Part shown: piece after piece, positions 1-7,846 of the stretch
Position numbering within the stretch: position 1 is the stretch's first letter
How the letters are laid out: each line of letters begins with the position of its first letter
Origin: Streptomyces fulvoviolaceus
GTDB lineage: Bacteria > Actinomycetota > Actinomycetes > Streptomycetales > Streptomycetaceae
Direction of reading: 5' to 3'
DNA length: 64,000 nt
Assembly: GCF_000718165.1 (NCBI RefSeq)
Contig: NZ_JOEY01000011.1
Span: 62,001 to 126,000, forward strand
Program-made: the position numbers and the translations under genes
The notes under the pieces: model-generated
Seen by the model: the letters and a program-made list of their open reading frames with translations, nothing else
The model's database searches: none
What the model was told of the DNA's origin: nothing

Positions 1-366
1 CCCCCGCTCTTCCGCGTCGCCGAATACGGCACCGTCCTGGTCCTGGCGGCCCAAGCGGACGTGAACGGAGCCCTTCCTGCGGCTTTCGGGCTGGTGGCGG
101 CCGTCGCCTACCATCACTACGACACGGTGTACCGCATCCGCGGCAACGCCGGAGCGCCCCCGGCCTGGCTGGTGCGCGCCATCGGGGGGCACGAAGGGCG
201 GACGCTGCTCGTCACCGTCCTGGCCGCCGCGCTCACCGCTTCGCAGTTCAAGGTCGCGCTCACGGTTCTCGCCGTGGCCGTCGCCCTGGTGGTGCTCGTC
301 GAGAGCATCCGCTTCTGGGTGTCCTCCGGGGCACCCGCCGTACACGATGAAGGAGAACCCGCATGA
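1..366 (+). CDS. Membrane protein, C-terminal part (DUF5941-like), truncated by window edge
   Basis: The frame is open to the first base, so only about 121 C-terminal residues are visible. They include two hydrophobic stretches, around GALPAAFGLVAAVAYHHY and around LLVTVLAAALTASQF / LTVLAVAVALVVLV, which suggests an integral membrane protein. The HHYDTVYRIRG and GGHEGRTLL segments resemble the C-terminal region of Streptomyces proteins annotated as DUF5941, by memory only. Its stop overlaps the start of the nucleotidyltransferase (ATGA), so it appears to be part of the polyol-phosphate operon that follows. Function is unknown. Confidence 0.7.
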   Translation, partial: PPLFRVAEYGTVLVLAAQADVNGALPAAFGLVAAVAYHHYDTVYRIRGNAGAPPAWLVRAIGGHEGRTLLVTVLAAALTASQFKVALTVLAVAVALVVLVESIRFWVSSGAPAVHDEGEPA

Positions 367-1115
367 TCGGCCTCGTGCTCGCGGCCGGCGCCGGACGGCG
401 TCTGCGCCCCTACACCGACAGCCTGCCCAAGGCGCTGGTGCCGGTGGGGCCCGCGGGTATAGAGGGCGAACCCACGGTTCTCGACCTGACGCTCGGCAAC
501 TTCGCCGAGATCGGCCTGACCGAGGTCGCGATCATCGTCGGCTACCGCAAGGAAGCCGTGTACGAGCGCAAGGCGGCGCTGGAGGCGAAGTACGGCCTCA
601 AGCTCACCCTCATCGACAACGACAAGGCCGAGGAGTGGAACAACGCCTACTCCCTCTGGTGCGGCCGTGACGCCCTCAAGGACGGCGTGATCCTCGCCAA
701 CGGCGACACCGTCCACCCGGTCTCCGTCGAGAAGACGCTCCTCGCCGCCCGCGGCGAGGGCAAGCGGATCATCCTCGCCCTCGACACCGTGAAGTCCCTC
801 GCGGACGAGGAGATGAAGGTCGTCGTGGACCCCGCCAAGGGCGTCCGGAAGATCACCAAGCTGATGGACCCGGCCGAGGCCACCGGCGAGTACATCGGTG
901 TCACCCTCATCGAGGGCGACGCCGCCCCCGAACTGGCCGACGCGCTCAAGACGGTGTGGGAGACCGACCCGCAGCAGTTCTACGAGCACGGCTACCAGGA
1001 GCTCGTGAACCGCGGCTTCCAGATCGATGTGGCGCCGATCGGCGACGTCAAGTGGGTCGAGATCGACAACCACGACGATCTCGCCAAGGGACGGGAGATC
1101 GCGTGCCAGTACTGA
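363..1115 (+). CDS. Nucleotidyltransferase (phosphocholine/sugar-phosphate cytidylyltransferase family)
   Basis: This 250-residue protein opens with LVLAAGAGRRLRPYTDSLPK, the classic nucleotide-binding loop of sugar-phosphate and phospho-alcohol NTP transferases (LAAGxGxRLxPxT...PK). The middle carries an LANGDTVHP segment where metal-binding Asp is expected. The family joins NTP and a phosphorylated sugar or alcohol to give an activated NDP/CDP donor in the cytosol. Its start overlaps the preceding stop by ATGA, and it overlaps the dehydrogenase gene by 13 bases. With a CDP-alcohol phosphotransferase two genes later, I infer that it makes a CDP-alcohol. The exact substrate cannot be read from sequence. 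Confidence 0.85.
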   Translation: MIGLVLAAGAGRRLRPYTDSLPKALVPVGPAGIEGEPTVLDLTLGNFAEIGLTEVAIIVGYRKEAVYERKAALEAKYGLKLTLIDNDKAEEWNNAYSLWCGRDALKDGVILANGDTVHPVSVEKTLLAARGEGKRIILALDTVKSLADEEMKVVVDPAKGVRKITKLMDPAEATGEYIGVTLIEGDAAPELADALKTVWETDPQQFYEHGYQELVNRGFQIDVAPIGDVKWVEIDNHDDLAKGREIACQY

Positions 1116-2164
1116 CCCGGCTGATCCCCTCCCCGCTCGTCGTCGACATCCGCTCGGGTGCCATCGACGACCTGGCCTGCGTGCTCGCCGACGAGCGGAT
1201 CTCGCACTCCGGCAAGCTCGCGATCGCCGTCAGCGGCGGCTCGGGTGCGAAGCTGCGCGAGCGGCTCGAACCGACTCTCCCCGGCGCCACCTGGTACGAG
1301 GTCGGGGGCGGCACCCTCGACGACGCCGTACAGCTGGCCGGTGACATAAAGGCCGGCCACTACGACGCGGTCGTGGGCCTCGGCGGCGGCAAGATCATCG
1401 ACTGCGCCAAGTTCGCCGCGGCACGGGTCGGCCTCCCGCTGGTCGCCGTACCGACGAACCTCGCGCACGACGGCCTGTGTTCGCCGGTCGCGACCCTCGA
1501 CAACGACGCGGGCCGCGGCTCCTACGGCGTGCCCAACCCGATCGCCGTCGTCATCGACCTGGACGTCATCCGTGAGGCCCCGGTGCGCTTCGTGCGCGCG
1601 GGCATCGGCGACGCGATCTCCAACATCTCCGCGATCGCGGACTGGGAACTCGCCAACCGCGTCAAGGGCGAGAAGATCGACGGCCTCGCCGCCGCGATCG
1701 CCCGGCAGGCGGGGGAGGCGGTGCTCCGGCACCCGGGCGGCATCGGGGACACCGACTTCCTCCAGGTGCTCGCCGAGGCGCTCGTCCTCAGCGGTATCGC
1801 CATGTCGGTGTCGGGTGACTCCCGACCCTCCTCCGGCGCCTGCCACGAGATCAACCACGCCTTCGACCTGCTCTTCCCCAAGCGCGCCGCCGCCCACGGA
1901 GAGCAGTGCGGACTGGGTGCGGCCTTCGCGATGTACCTGCGGGGCGCGCACGAGGAGTCGGCGTACATGGCCGAGGTGCTGCGCCGGCACGGGCTGCCGG
2001 TGCTGCCGGAGGAGATCGGCTTCACGGTGGCGGAGTTCGTCCGTGCGGTGGAGTACGCCCCTCAGACCCGGCCCGGCCGCTACACCATCCTCGAACACCT
2101 CGACCTCAAGACCGAACAGATCAAGGACATCTACGCCGACTATGTCAAGGCCATCGGTAGCTGA
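1103..2164 (+). CDS. Iron-containing alcohol dehydrogenase, glycerol-1-phosphate dehydrogenase-like
   Basis: The protein has 353 residues from GTG 1103, preceded by a GGGAG ribosome site inside the upstream gene. Features of the EgsA/AraM glycerol-1-phosphate dehydrogenase family are visible: GLGGGKIIDCAKFAA (NAD-binding loop), VPTNLAHDGLCSPVATL, GDSRPSSGACHEINHAFD and AAHGEQCGLGAAF, the last two carrying the expected metal-binding histidines. The family reduces dihydroxyacetone phosphate to sn-glycerol-1-phosphate. The longer upstream frame is out of character and overlaps the nucleotidyltransferase, so GTG 1103 was chosen. Context suggests it supplies a polyol phosphate to the neighbouring cytidylyltransferase. 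A related polyol-phosphate dehydrogenase activity is also possible. Confidence 0.82.
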   Translation: MPVLTRLIPSPLVVDIRSGAIDDLACVLADERISHSGKLAIAVSGGSGAKLRERLEPTLPGATWYEVGGGTLDDAVQLAGDIKAGHYDAVVGLGGGKIIDCAKFAAARVGLPLVAVPTNLAHDGLCSPVATLDNDAGRGSYGVPNPIAVVIDLDVIREAPVRFVRAGIGDAISNISAIADWELANRVKGEKIDGLAAAIARQAGEAVLRHPGGIGDTDFLQVLAEALVLSGIAMSVSGDSRPSSGACHEINHAFDLLFPKRAAAHGEQCGLGAAFAMYLRGAHEESAYMAEVLRRHGLPVLPEEIGFTVAEFVRAVEYAPQTRPGRYTILEHLDLKTEQIKDIYADYVKAIGS

Positions 2165-2921
2165 ACTCCGTCCGGTCGTCCATCCCGCAGGGGTGAAGGA
2201 CCGGCGCAGCGGTGAGCACTGGATGGGGCGCCTCTACATGCGTGAGGTGTCCCTGCGGGTCGACCGCTACCTGGTGAACACCAAGGTCACGCCCAACCAG
2301 CTCACGTACCTGATGACCGTCTTCGGCGTGCTCGCGGCCCCGGCACTTCTCGTGCCGGGGATCCCGGGCGCCGTGCTCGGCGTCGTGTGTGTCCAGATGT
2401 ACCTGCTGCTGGACTGTGTCGACGGCGAGATCGCCCGCTGGAAGAAGCAGTACTCGCTCGGCGGGGTCTACCTGGACCGCGTCGGCGCCTATCTGACCGA
2501 CGCCGCGGTGCTCGTCGGCTTCGGCCTGCGCGCCGCCGACCCGTGGGGCAGCGGTCGTATCGACTGGCTGTGGGCCTTCCTGGGCACGCTGGCCGCCCTC
2601 GGCGCCATCCTGATCAAGGCCGAGACCGACCTGGTCGGTGTGGCCCGCCATCAGGGTGGACTCCCGCCGGTCAAGGAGGCCGCCTCCGAGATGCGCTCCT
2701 CCGGCATGGCGCTGGCGCGCCGAGCCGCTGCCGCCTTCAAGTTCCACCGGCTGGTCCTCGGCATCGAGGCGTCCCTGCTGATCGTGGTCCTGGCGATCGT
2801 GGACCAGATGCGGGGCGATCTGTTCTTCTCGCGGCTCGGGGTCGCGGTGCTGGCCGGTATCGCGCTCCTGCAGACGCTTCTGCACCTCGTGTCCATCCTC
2901 GCGTCGAGCAGGCTGAAGTGA
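2142..2921 (+). CDS. CDP-alcohol phosphatidyltransferase family membrane protein
   Basis: A 259-residue membrane protein starting at ATG 2142, overlapping the dehydrogenase by 23 bases. Residues 91-116 carry the CDP-alcohol phosphotransferase motif: D91-x2-D94-G95-x2-A98-R99-x8-G108-x3-D112, but the position of the fourth aspartate is Ala116. Hydrophobic segments flank the motif (LTYLMTVFGVLAAPALLVPG, LLIVVLAIVDQM, AVLAGIALLQTLLHLV). The family transfers a phospho-alcohol from a CDP donor to an acceptor alcohol at the membrane. It follows a cytidylyltransferase and a polyol-phosphate dehydrogenase, so I infer a CDP-polyol-dependent step. The missing aspartate may indicate altered chemistry. 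Confidence 0.85.
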   Translation: MSRPSVAELRPVVHPAGVKDRRSGEHWMGRLYMREVSLRVDRYLVNTKVTPNQLTYLMTVFGVLAAPALLVPGIPGAVLGVVCVQMYLLLDCVDGEIARWKKQYSLGGVYLDRVGAYLTDAAVLVGFGLRAADPWGSGRIDWLWAFLGTLAALGAILIKAETDLVGVARHQGGLPPVKEAASEMRSSGMALARRAAAAFKFHRLVLGIEASLLIVVLAIVDQMRGDLFFSRLGVAVLAGIALLQTLLHLVSILASSRLK

Positions 2922-2926
2922 GCGGC

Positions 2927-3799
2927 ATGAAGGTCGGCGCGGTGATCATCACCATGGGCAACCGCCCCGACGAGCTCCGTGCCCTGCTCGACTCGGTCGC
3001 CAAGCAGGACGGCGACACCGTCCAGGCCGTGGTGGTGGGCAACGGCTCGCCCGTCCCGGACGTCCCCGAGGGCGTCCGGACCATCGAGCTGCCCGAGAAC
3101 CTCGGCATCCCCGGCGGCCGCAACGTCGGCATCGAGGCGTTCGGCCCCAGCGGCCGCGACGTCGACATATTGCTCTTCCTGGACGACGACGGCCTGCTCG
3201 CGAACCACGACACCGCCGAGCTGTGCCGCCAGGCCTTCGAGGCCGACCACAAGCTCGGCATCATCAGCTTCCGCATCGCCGACCCCGAGACCGGGGTCAC
3301 CCAGCGCCGGCACGTCCCCCGGCTGCGCGCCGCCGACCCGATGCGCTCCTCCCGGGTCACCACCTTCCTCGGCGGCGCCAACGCCGTACGGACGCAGGTC
3401 TTCGCCGAAGTCGGCGGGCTCCCGGACGAATTCTTCTACGCACACGAGGAAACCGACCTGGCATGGCGGGCCCTCGACGCGGGCTGGATGATCGACTACC
3501 GGTCCGACATGGTGCTGTACCACCCCACGACCGCGCCCTCGCGGCACGCGGTCTACCACCGCATGGTCGCCCGCAACCGGGTGTGGCTCGCCCGCCGCAA
3601 CCTGCCCACGCTCCTCGTGCCGGTCTACCTCGGTGTCTGGCTGCTCCTCACCCTGCTGCGCCGCCCCTCGCGCCCGGCCCTGAAGGCGTGGTTCGGCGGG
3701 TTCCGGGAAGGCTGGAGCACACCGTGCGGACCGCGCAGGCCGATGAAGTGGCGTACGGTGTGGCGCCTGACTCGACTGGGCCGCCCCCCTGTCATCTGA
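2927..3799 (+). CDS. Glycosyltransferase family 2
   Basis: From ATG 2927 the protein has 290 residues. GTG 2918, which overlaps the previous stop as GTGA, is an equally possible start. The N-terminus VGAVIITMGNRPDELRALL is the GT-A nucleotide-sugar fold opening. The metal-binding DDD lies in LLFLDDDGLL, GGRNVGI lies before it, and the acceptor-side ED motif appears as HEETDLAWR. A hydrophobic helix near LLVPVYLGVWLLLTLL suggests peripheral membrane contact. The enzyme probably glycosylates the lipid or polymer made by this operon, before export by the next two genes. Confidence 0.85.
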   Translation: MKVGAVIITMGNRPDELRALLDSVAKQDGDTVQAVVVGNGSPVPDVPEGVRTIELPENLGIPGGRNVGIEAFGPSGRDVDILLFLDDDGLLANHDTAELCRQAFEADHKLGIISFRIADPETGVTQRRHVPRLRAADPMRSSRVTTFLGGANAVRTQVFAEVGGLPDEFFYAHEETDLAWRALDAGWMIDYRSDMVLYHPTTAPSRHAVYHRMVARNRVWLARRNLPTLLVPVYLGVWLLLTLLRRPSRPALKAWFGGFREGWSTPCGPRRPMKWRTVWRLTRLGRPPVI

Positions 3800-3895
3800 C
3801 AAGCTCGTTCCTGAGAGCACCCGGGCCGTACCGAGGCCCGACGCTCATGCCAGGCCCGCACAGGCTGCGCATCTCGAAGACGAAAGTTTCCACCA

Positions 3896-4825
3896 GTGAG
3901 TGAGACAACGCATGACGGCACGGTCGCGGTGAGCGCGGCCGCGTCGCCCGACGAAGGCCTCACGGCGGCGCAGCTGGCCGCCAAGTACGGACTGTCCGTG
4001 AGCGGCGCCCGGCCGTCGCTCGTCGAGTACGTCCGTCAGCTCTGGGAGCGGCGTCACTTCATCCTCGCCTTCTCGCGGGCGAAGCTGACCGCCCAGTACA
4101 GCCAGGCCAAGCTCGGCCAGCTGTGGCAGGTTGCCACCCCGCTGCTGAACGCGGCCGTGTACTTCTTCATCTTCGGCGTGATCCTCAACGCCAGCCGCGG
4201 CATGTCGAAGGAGGTGTACATCCCCTTCCTGGTCACGGGCGTGTTCGTGTTCACCTTCACGCAGAGCTCGGTGATGGCGGGCGTGCGCGCGATCTCCGGC
4301 AACCTCGGCCTGGTGCGTGCCCTGCACTTCCCACGCGCCTCGCTGCCGGTCTCCTTCGCGCTGCAGCAGCTCCAGCAGCTGCTCGCCTCGATGCTCGTGC
4401 TGTTCGCCGTGACCATCGGCTTCGGCAGCTACCCGGACCTGTCCTGGGCACTGATCCTCCCGGTGCTGGCTCTGCAGTTCCTCTTCAACACCGGCCTCGC
4501 CCTGATCATGGCCCGCGCGGGCGCCCACACCCCGGACCTCGCGCAGCTCATGCCGTTCGTGATGCGTACGTGGATGTACGCCTCCGGCGTGATGTTCTCC
4601 ATCCCGATCATGCTGAAGGACAAGCCGGACTGGATCGCCACCGTCCTGCAGTGGAACCCGGCGGCCATCTACATGGACCTGATGCGCTTCGCGCTCATCG
4701 ACGGCTACGGCACCGAGAACCTGCCCGACCACGTCTGGGCGGCCGCGGGCGGCTGGGCCGTGCTCGTCGCCGTCGGCGGCTTCGTGTACTTCTGGAAGGC
4801 GGAGGAGAGGTACGGCCGTGGCTGA
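3896..4825 (+). CDS. ABC-2 type transporter permease, TagG-like polymer exporter
   Basis: A 309-residue membrane protein with a hydrophilic N-terminus of about 60 residues and then six hydrophobic segments, including LLNAAVYFFIFGVIL, FLVTGVFVFTFTQSSVM and MFSIPIMLKDKPDW. The sequence SRAKLTAQYSQAKLGQLWQ before the first membrane span is the usual entry of TagG/Wzm-type ABC-2 exporters of teichoic acids, O-antigens and similar lipid-linked polymers. It starts at GTG 3896 after a 96-base gap from the glycosyltransferase and overlaps the ATPase gene by eight bases. It is the export channel for the product of the upstream enzymes, by inference from context. Confidence 0.87.
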   Translation: MSETTHDGTVAVSAAASPDEGLTAAQLAAKYGLSVSGARPSLVEYVRQLWERRHFILAFSRAKLTAQYSQAKLGQLWQVATPLLNAAVYFFIFGVILNASRGMSKEVYIPFLVTGVFVFTFTQSSVMAGVRAISGNLGLVRALHFPRASLPVSFALQQLQQLLASMLVLFAVTIGFGSYPDLSWALILPVLALQFLFNTGLALIMARAGAHTPDLAQLMPFVMRTWMYASGVMFSIPIMLKDKPDWIATVLQWNPAAIYMDLMRFALIDGYGTENLPDHVWAAAGGWAVLVAVGGFVYFWKAEERYGRG

Positions 4826-5597
4826 ACCGATCGCCGACAAGCTGATCCCCACCGTCATCGCGGACGAGCTGCACATCGTCTACCGCGTCAACGGCGCCAA
4901 GACCGGCAAGGGCAGCGCCACCGCGGCCCTCAGCCGCATCCTGAGGCGCGGTGAGGAGCGGGGTGTGCGCAAGGTGCACGCCGTCCGGGGCGTCTCCTTC
5001 ACCTCCTACCGCGGCGAGGCCATCGGCCTGATCGGCTCCAACGGCTCCGGCAAGTCGACCCTCCTGCGTGCCATCGCCGGCCTCCTGCCCGCCGAGAGCG
5101 GCAGCGTCTACACCGACGGCCAGCCCTCCCTGCTCGGCGTCAACGCGGCCCTGATGAACGACCTCACCGGCGAGCGGAACGTCATATTGGGCGGGCTCGC
5201 CATGGGCATGACCCGCGAGCAGATCAAGGAGCGCTACCAGGAGATCGTCGACTTCTCGGGAATCAACGAGAAGGGCGACTTCATCACCCTCCCGATGCGC
5301 ACCTACTCCTCCGGCATGGCGGCCCGCCTCCGCTTCTCCATCGCCGCCGCCAAGGACCACGACGTCCTGATGATCGACGAGGCTCTGGCCACCGGTGACC
5401 GCAAGTTCCAGAAGCGCTCCGAGGAGCGCATCCGCGAGTTGCGCAAGGAGGCCGGCACGGTGTTTCTCGTCAGTCACAACAACAAGTCGATCCGTGACAC
5501 CTGCAACCGCGTGCTCTGGCTGGAACGCGGCGAGCTGCGCATGGACGGGCCGACCGAAGAGGTCCTCAAGGAGTACGAGAAGTTCACGGGCAAGTAG
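4818..5597 (+). CDS. ABC transporter ATP-binding protein, TagH/Wzt-like
   Basis: A 259-residue ATPase. Walker A is GSNGSGKSTLLR, the signature loop is TYSSGMAARLRFSIA (SGM variant typical of TagH/Wzt/KpsT exporters), Walker B is DVLMIDEALATGD, and the switch histidine is in FLVSHN. It starts at GTG 4818 within the permease gene, so the two are translationally coupled and form one exporter. TagH/Wzt proteins move undecaprenyl-linked glycopolymers across the inner membrane. There is no C-terminal carbohydrate-binding domain, so substrate choice probably rests with the permease. It is the last gene of the operon, and a GC-rich hairpin follows. Confidence 0.9.
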   Translation: MAEPIADKLIPTVIADELHIVYRVNGAKTGKGSATAALSRILRRGEERGVRKVHAVRGVSFTSYRGEAIGLIGSNGSGKSTLLRAIAGLLPAESGSVYTDGQPSLLGVNAALMNDLTGERNVILGGLAMGMTREQIKERYQEIVDFSGINEKGDFITLPMRTYSSGMAARLRFSIAAAKDHDVLMIDEALATGDRKFQKRSEERIRELRKEAGTVFLVSHNNKSIRDTCNRVLWLERGELRMDGPTEEVLKEYEKFTGK

Positions 5598-5639
5598 TCC
5601 ACCCGGACCCGGACGAAAGGGACCGTCCCGTTTCCCAGG

Positions 5640-5666
5640 GCCTCGCCGGAACTGCCGCGGCGAGGC
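5640..5666 (+). terminator. Terminator-like hairpin after the exporter ATPase
   Basis: A nine-base-pair perfect stem, GCCTCGCCG with CGGCGAGGC, and a nine-base loop lie 43 bases past the stop of the ATPase gene. There is no T-run, which is common for actinobacterial terminators. Confidence 0.5.
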
Positions 5667-5768
5667 TCCGCGTCTGCAAAGGAAACGTCAACTTCCGCCC
5701 CCCTTAGGAATCTTGGGGCCAATCGGTGTGTTGTTGTGATGTGCAGGACACCCCGACGATCCTTACCG

Positions 5769-5780
5769 CGTTGTACAACG
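5769..5780. promoter_or_regulatory. Palindromic operator candidate upstream of hpn genes
   Basis: CGTTGTACAACG is a perfect 12-base palindrome about 155-165 bases before the hpn genes. It is flanked by CTTAC on the left and GTAAG on the right, which extends the dyad with a two-base offset. It looks like a binding site for a dimeric repressor (TetR-like spacing). The regulator is not identifiable here. Confidence 0.45.
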
Positions 5781-5934
5781 TAAGCTGTACCGGTGCTGAA
5801 TCGCGGCAAGTGGGGCGATAATGCGCGACACCCGCGCGCGACACTCACTACCTGGGCCGCCGCGCGACGGTCGGGCGGCGTGTCCGAAATAGTGTGTATT
5901 GGGTCGGCGGTGTAGAACGGGAGATGTGACGGCA

Positions 5935-6000
5935 ATGGCGACGGAAACTTCCCAGCTCCACGCAGCACGTGCCGTCCCCGCCCCGGGCAGTGAGCGGTGA
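5935..6000 (+). CDS. Possible 21-codon leader ORF coupled to hpnC
   Basis: ATG 5935 opens a 21-residue frame (begins MATETSQLHAAR, ends GSER) whose TGA at 5998-6000 overlaps the GTG start of hpnC as GTGA. A GGGAG ribosome site ends about 11 bases upstream. It could be a translational coupling leader, since no separate Shine-Dalgarno site is evident for hpnC itself. Coding status is uncertain because it is very short and I know of no homologue. Confidence 0.35.
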   Translation: MATETSQLHAARAVPAPGSER

Positions 6001-6899
6001 CGGGAACCGGCACGACGCGCGCCGGTGATCCGGAGCGCGGCACGCTCGACAAGGCCGCGGGTGAGAACTTCCCCGTGGCGCCTTTCTTCCTGCCCAGGGC
6101 CTGGCGCACCGACCTCATGGCCGTCTACGGCTTCGCCCGCCTCGTCGACGACATCGGCGACGGCGACCTGGCCCCCGGCGGCGCCGACGCCCGTCTGCTC
6201 GGAGTGTCGCCCGAGGAGGCCGAGGACCGGCTGCTCCTGCTGGACGCCTTCGAGGCCGACCTGGACCGGGTCTTCACCTCGACCCCGCGGCACCCTTTGT
6301 TGCGCCGCCTCCAGCCGACGGTCCGCCGACGCTCGCTGACCCCCGAGCCCTTCCTCGGCCTGATCGCCGCCAACCGCCAGGACCAGCTGGTCACGCGCTA
6401 CGAGACCTACGACGACCTGGTCGCCTATTGCGAGCTGTCGGCCAATCCCGTCGGCCGCCTGGTGCTCGCCGTCACGGGCACCTCCACCCCTGAACGCATC
6501 CGCCTGTCGGACGCGATCTGCACAGCGCTCCAGATCGTCGAACACCTCCAGGACGTCGCCGAGGACCTCGGCCGCGACCGTATCTACCTGCCCGCCGAGG
6601 ACATGAAGCACTTCCATGTCCAGGAAGCGGATCTCGCCACGAAAACCGCGGGCGCGTCGGTGCGCGCACTGGTTGCATACGAAGCACAACGCGCCCGCGA
6701 TCTCCTGAATGAAGGCGCCCCCCTGGTGGGTAGCGTCCACGGCAGGTTGAAGCTGCTGCTTGCAGGGTTCGTGGCGGGGGGAAGGGCGGCAATCCAAGCG
6801 ATCGCCGCCGCCGAATACGACGTACTTCCCGGCCCGCCCAAGCCCGGCAAGATCCAGTTGCTGCGTGCGGTGGGCGTGACTCTGCGAGGAGAGGGGTGA
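5997..6899 (+). CDS. hpnC: Hydroxysqualene synthase HpnC
   Basis: A 300-residue trans-isoprenyl-diphosphate synthase-fold protein. The first aspartate-rich site is YGFARLVDDIGDGD and the second is EHLQDVAEDLGRDRIYLPAED, as in squalene/phytoene synthases. In the three-step bacterial route, HpnD makes presqualene diphosphate from two farnesyl diphosphates, HpnC turns it into hydroxysqualene, and HpnE reduces that to squalene. It was assigned as HpnC rather than HpnD from gene order and from its looser, more divergent motif context (NFPVAPFFLPRAWR at the N-terminus). It overlaps hpnD by four bases (GTGA), so the pair is co-translated. Confidence 0.9.
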   Translation: MTGTGTTRAGDPERGTLDKAAGENFPVAPFFLPRAWRTDLMAVYGFARLVDDIGDGDLAPGGADARLLGVSPEEAEDRLLLLDAFEADLDRVFTSTPRHPLLRRLQPTVRRRSLTPEPFLGLIAANRQDQLVTRYETYDDLVAYCELSANPVGRLVLAVTGTSTPERIRLSDAICTALQIVEHLQDVAEDLGRDRIYLPAEDMKHFHVQEADLATKTAGASVRALVAYEAQRARDLLNEGAPLVGSVHGRLKLLLAGFVAGGRAAIQAIAAAEYDVLPGPPKPGKIQLLRAVGVTLRGEG

Positions 6900-7846
6900 T
6901 CCGGACCGTGGAGTCTTCACCGCACGTGTCCGCACCGGTACTCGCTGCCTACAGCTACTGCGAGGCCGTCACCGGACAGCAGGCCCGTAACTTCGCGTAC
7001 GGCATCCGGCTGCTGCCGATGTCCAAGCGCCGTGCGATGTCGGCGCTGTACGCGTTCTCGCGGCGCGTCGACGACATCGGCGACGGAGCGCTGGCGGACG
7101 ACGTCAAGGCCGCGAGACTCGAGGACACCCGGGCGATGCTGACCCGGGTGCGCGACGGCTCCGTCGACGAGGACGACACCGACCCGGTCGCCGTCGCCCT
7201 CGCCCACGCCGCCGAGACCTTCCCGATCCCGCTCGATGGCCTGGACGAGCTGATCGACGGCGTGCTGATGGACGTACGCGGCGAGACCTACGAGACCTGG
7301 GACGACCTGAAGGTCTACTGCCGCTGCGTGGCCGGGGCCATCGGACGGCTCTCGCTCGGTGTGTTCGGCACCGAACCGGGGGCGCGTGGCGTCGAGCGTG
7401 CGCCGGAGTACGCCGACACGCTCGGGCTCGCGCTCCAGCTCACCAACATCCTGCGGGACGTCCGCGAGGACGCCGAGGGCGGGCGCACCTATCTGCCCGC
7501 CGACGACCTCGCCAAGTTCGGCTGCTCGGCCGGCTTCAGCGGGCCGAAACCGCCGGAGGGCGCCGACTTCGCGGGCCTCGTGCACTTCGAAGTGCGACGG
7601 GCCCGCGCTCTTTTCGCCGAGGGCTACCGGCTGCTCCCCATGCTCGACCGGCGCAGCGGCGCCTGCGTCGCCGCCATGGCCGGCATCTACCGCCGCCTGC
7701 TCGACCGCATCGAGCGCGACCCCGAGGCCGTGCTGCGCGGCCGGGTCTCCCTGCCCGGGCGCGAGAAGGCGTACGTTGCCGTGCGCGGTCTGTCCGGCCT
7801 GGACGCCCGGCATGTGACCCGGCGGACCGTCAGGAGGCGTGCCTGA
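6896..7846 (+). CDS. hpnD: Presqualene diphosphate synthase HpnD
   Basis: This 316-residue protein keeps the canonical squalene/phytoene synthase motifs: YAFSRRVDDIGDGAL (first Asp-rich motif), the YCRCVAGAIGRLSLGVFG helix, and LTNILRDVREDAEGGRTYLP (second Asp-rich motif). It condenses two farnesyl diphosphates head-to-head to presqualene diphosphate. The GTG start sits in the stop of hpnC after a GAGGAGAGG ribosome site. The stop overlaps a 46-codon ORF (TGATG). It is predicted to be a soluble cytosolic enzyme working on membrane-derived prenyl substrates. Confidence 0.93.
   Translation: MIRTVESSPHVSAPVLAAYSYCEAVTGQQARNFAYGIRLLPMSKRRAMSALYAFSRRVDDIGDGALADDVKAARLEDTRAMLTRVRDGSVDEDDTDPVAVALAHAAETFPIPLDGLDELIDGVLMDVRGETYETWDDLKVYCRCVAGAIGRLSLGVFGTEPGARGVERAPEYADTLGLALQLTNILRDVREDAEGGRTYLPADDLAKFGCSAGFSGPKPPEGADFAGLVHFEVRRARALFAEGYRLLPMLDRRSGACVAAMAGIYRRLLDRIERDPEAVLRGRVSLPGREKAYVAVRGLSGLDARHVTRRTVRRRA

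Larger units (their letters stand above)
5598..5934. other. Intergenic control region between exporter operon and hopanoid cluster
   Basis: About 340 bases with no convincing long gene. It holds a terminator-like hairpin at 5640-5666 and a perfect 12-base palindrome at 5769-5780, and is followed by a 21-codon ORF just before hpnC. AT content is locally higher (for example around 5700-5740 and 5885-5905) than in the genes, as expected for promoters. I could not assign a single -35/-10 pair with confidence. Confidence 0.7.
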
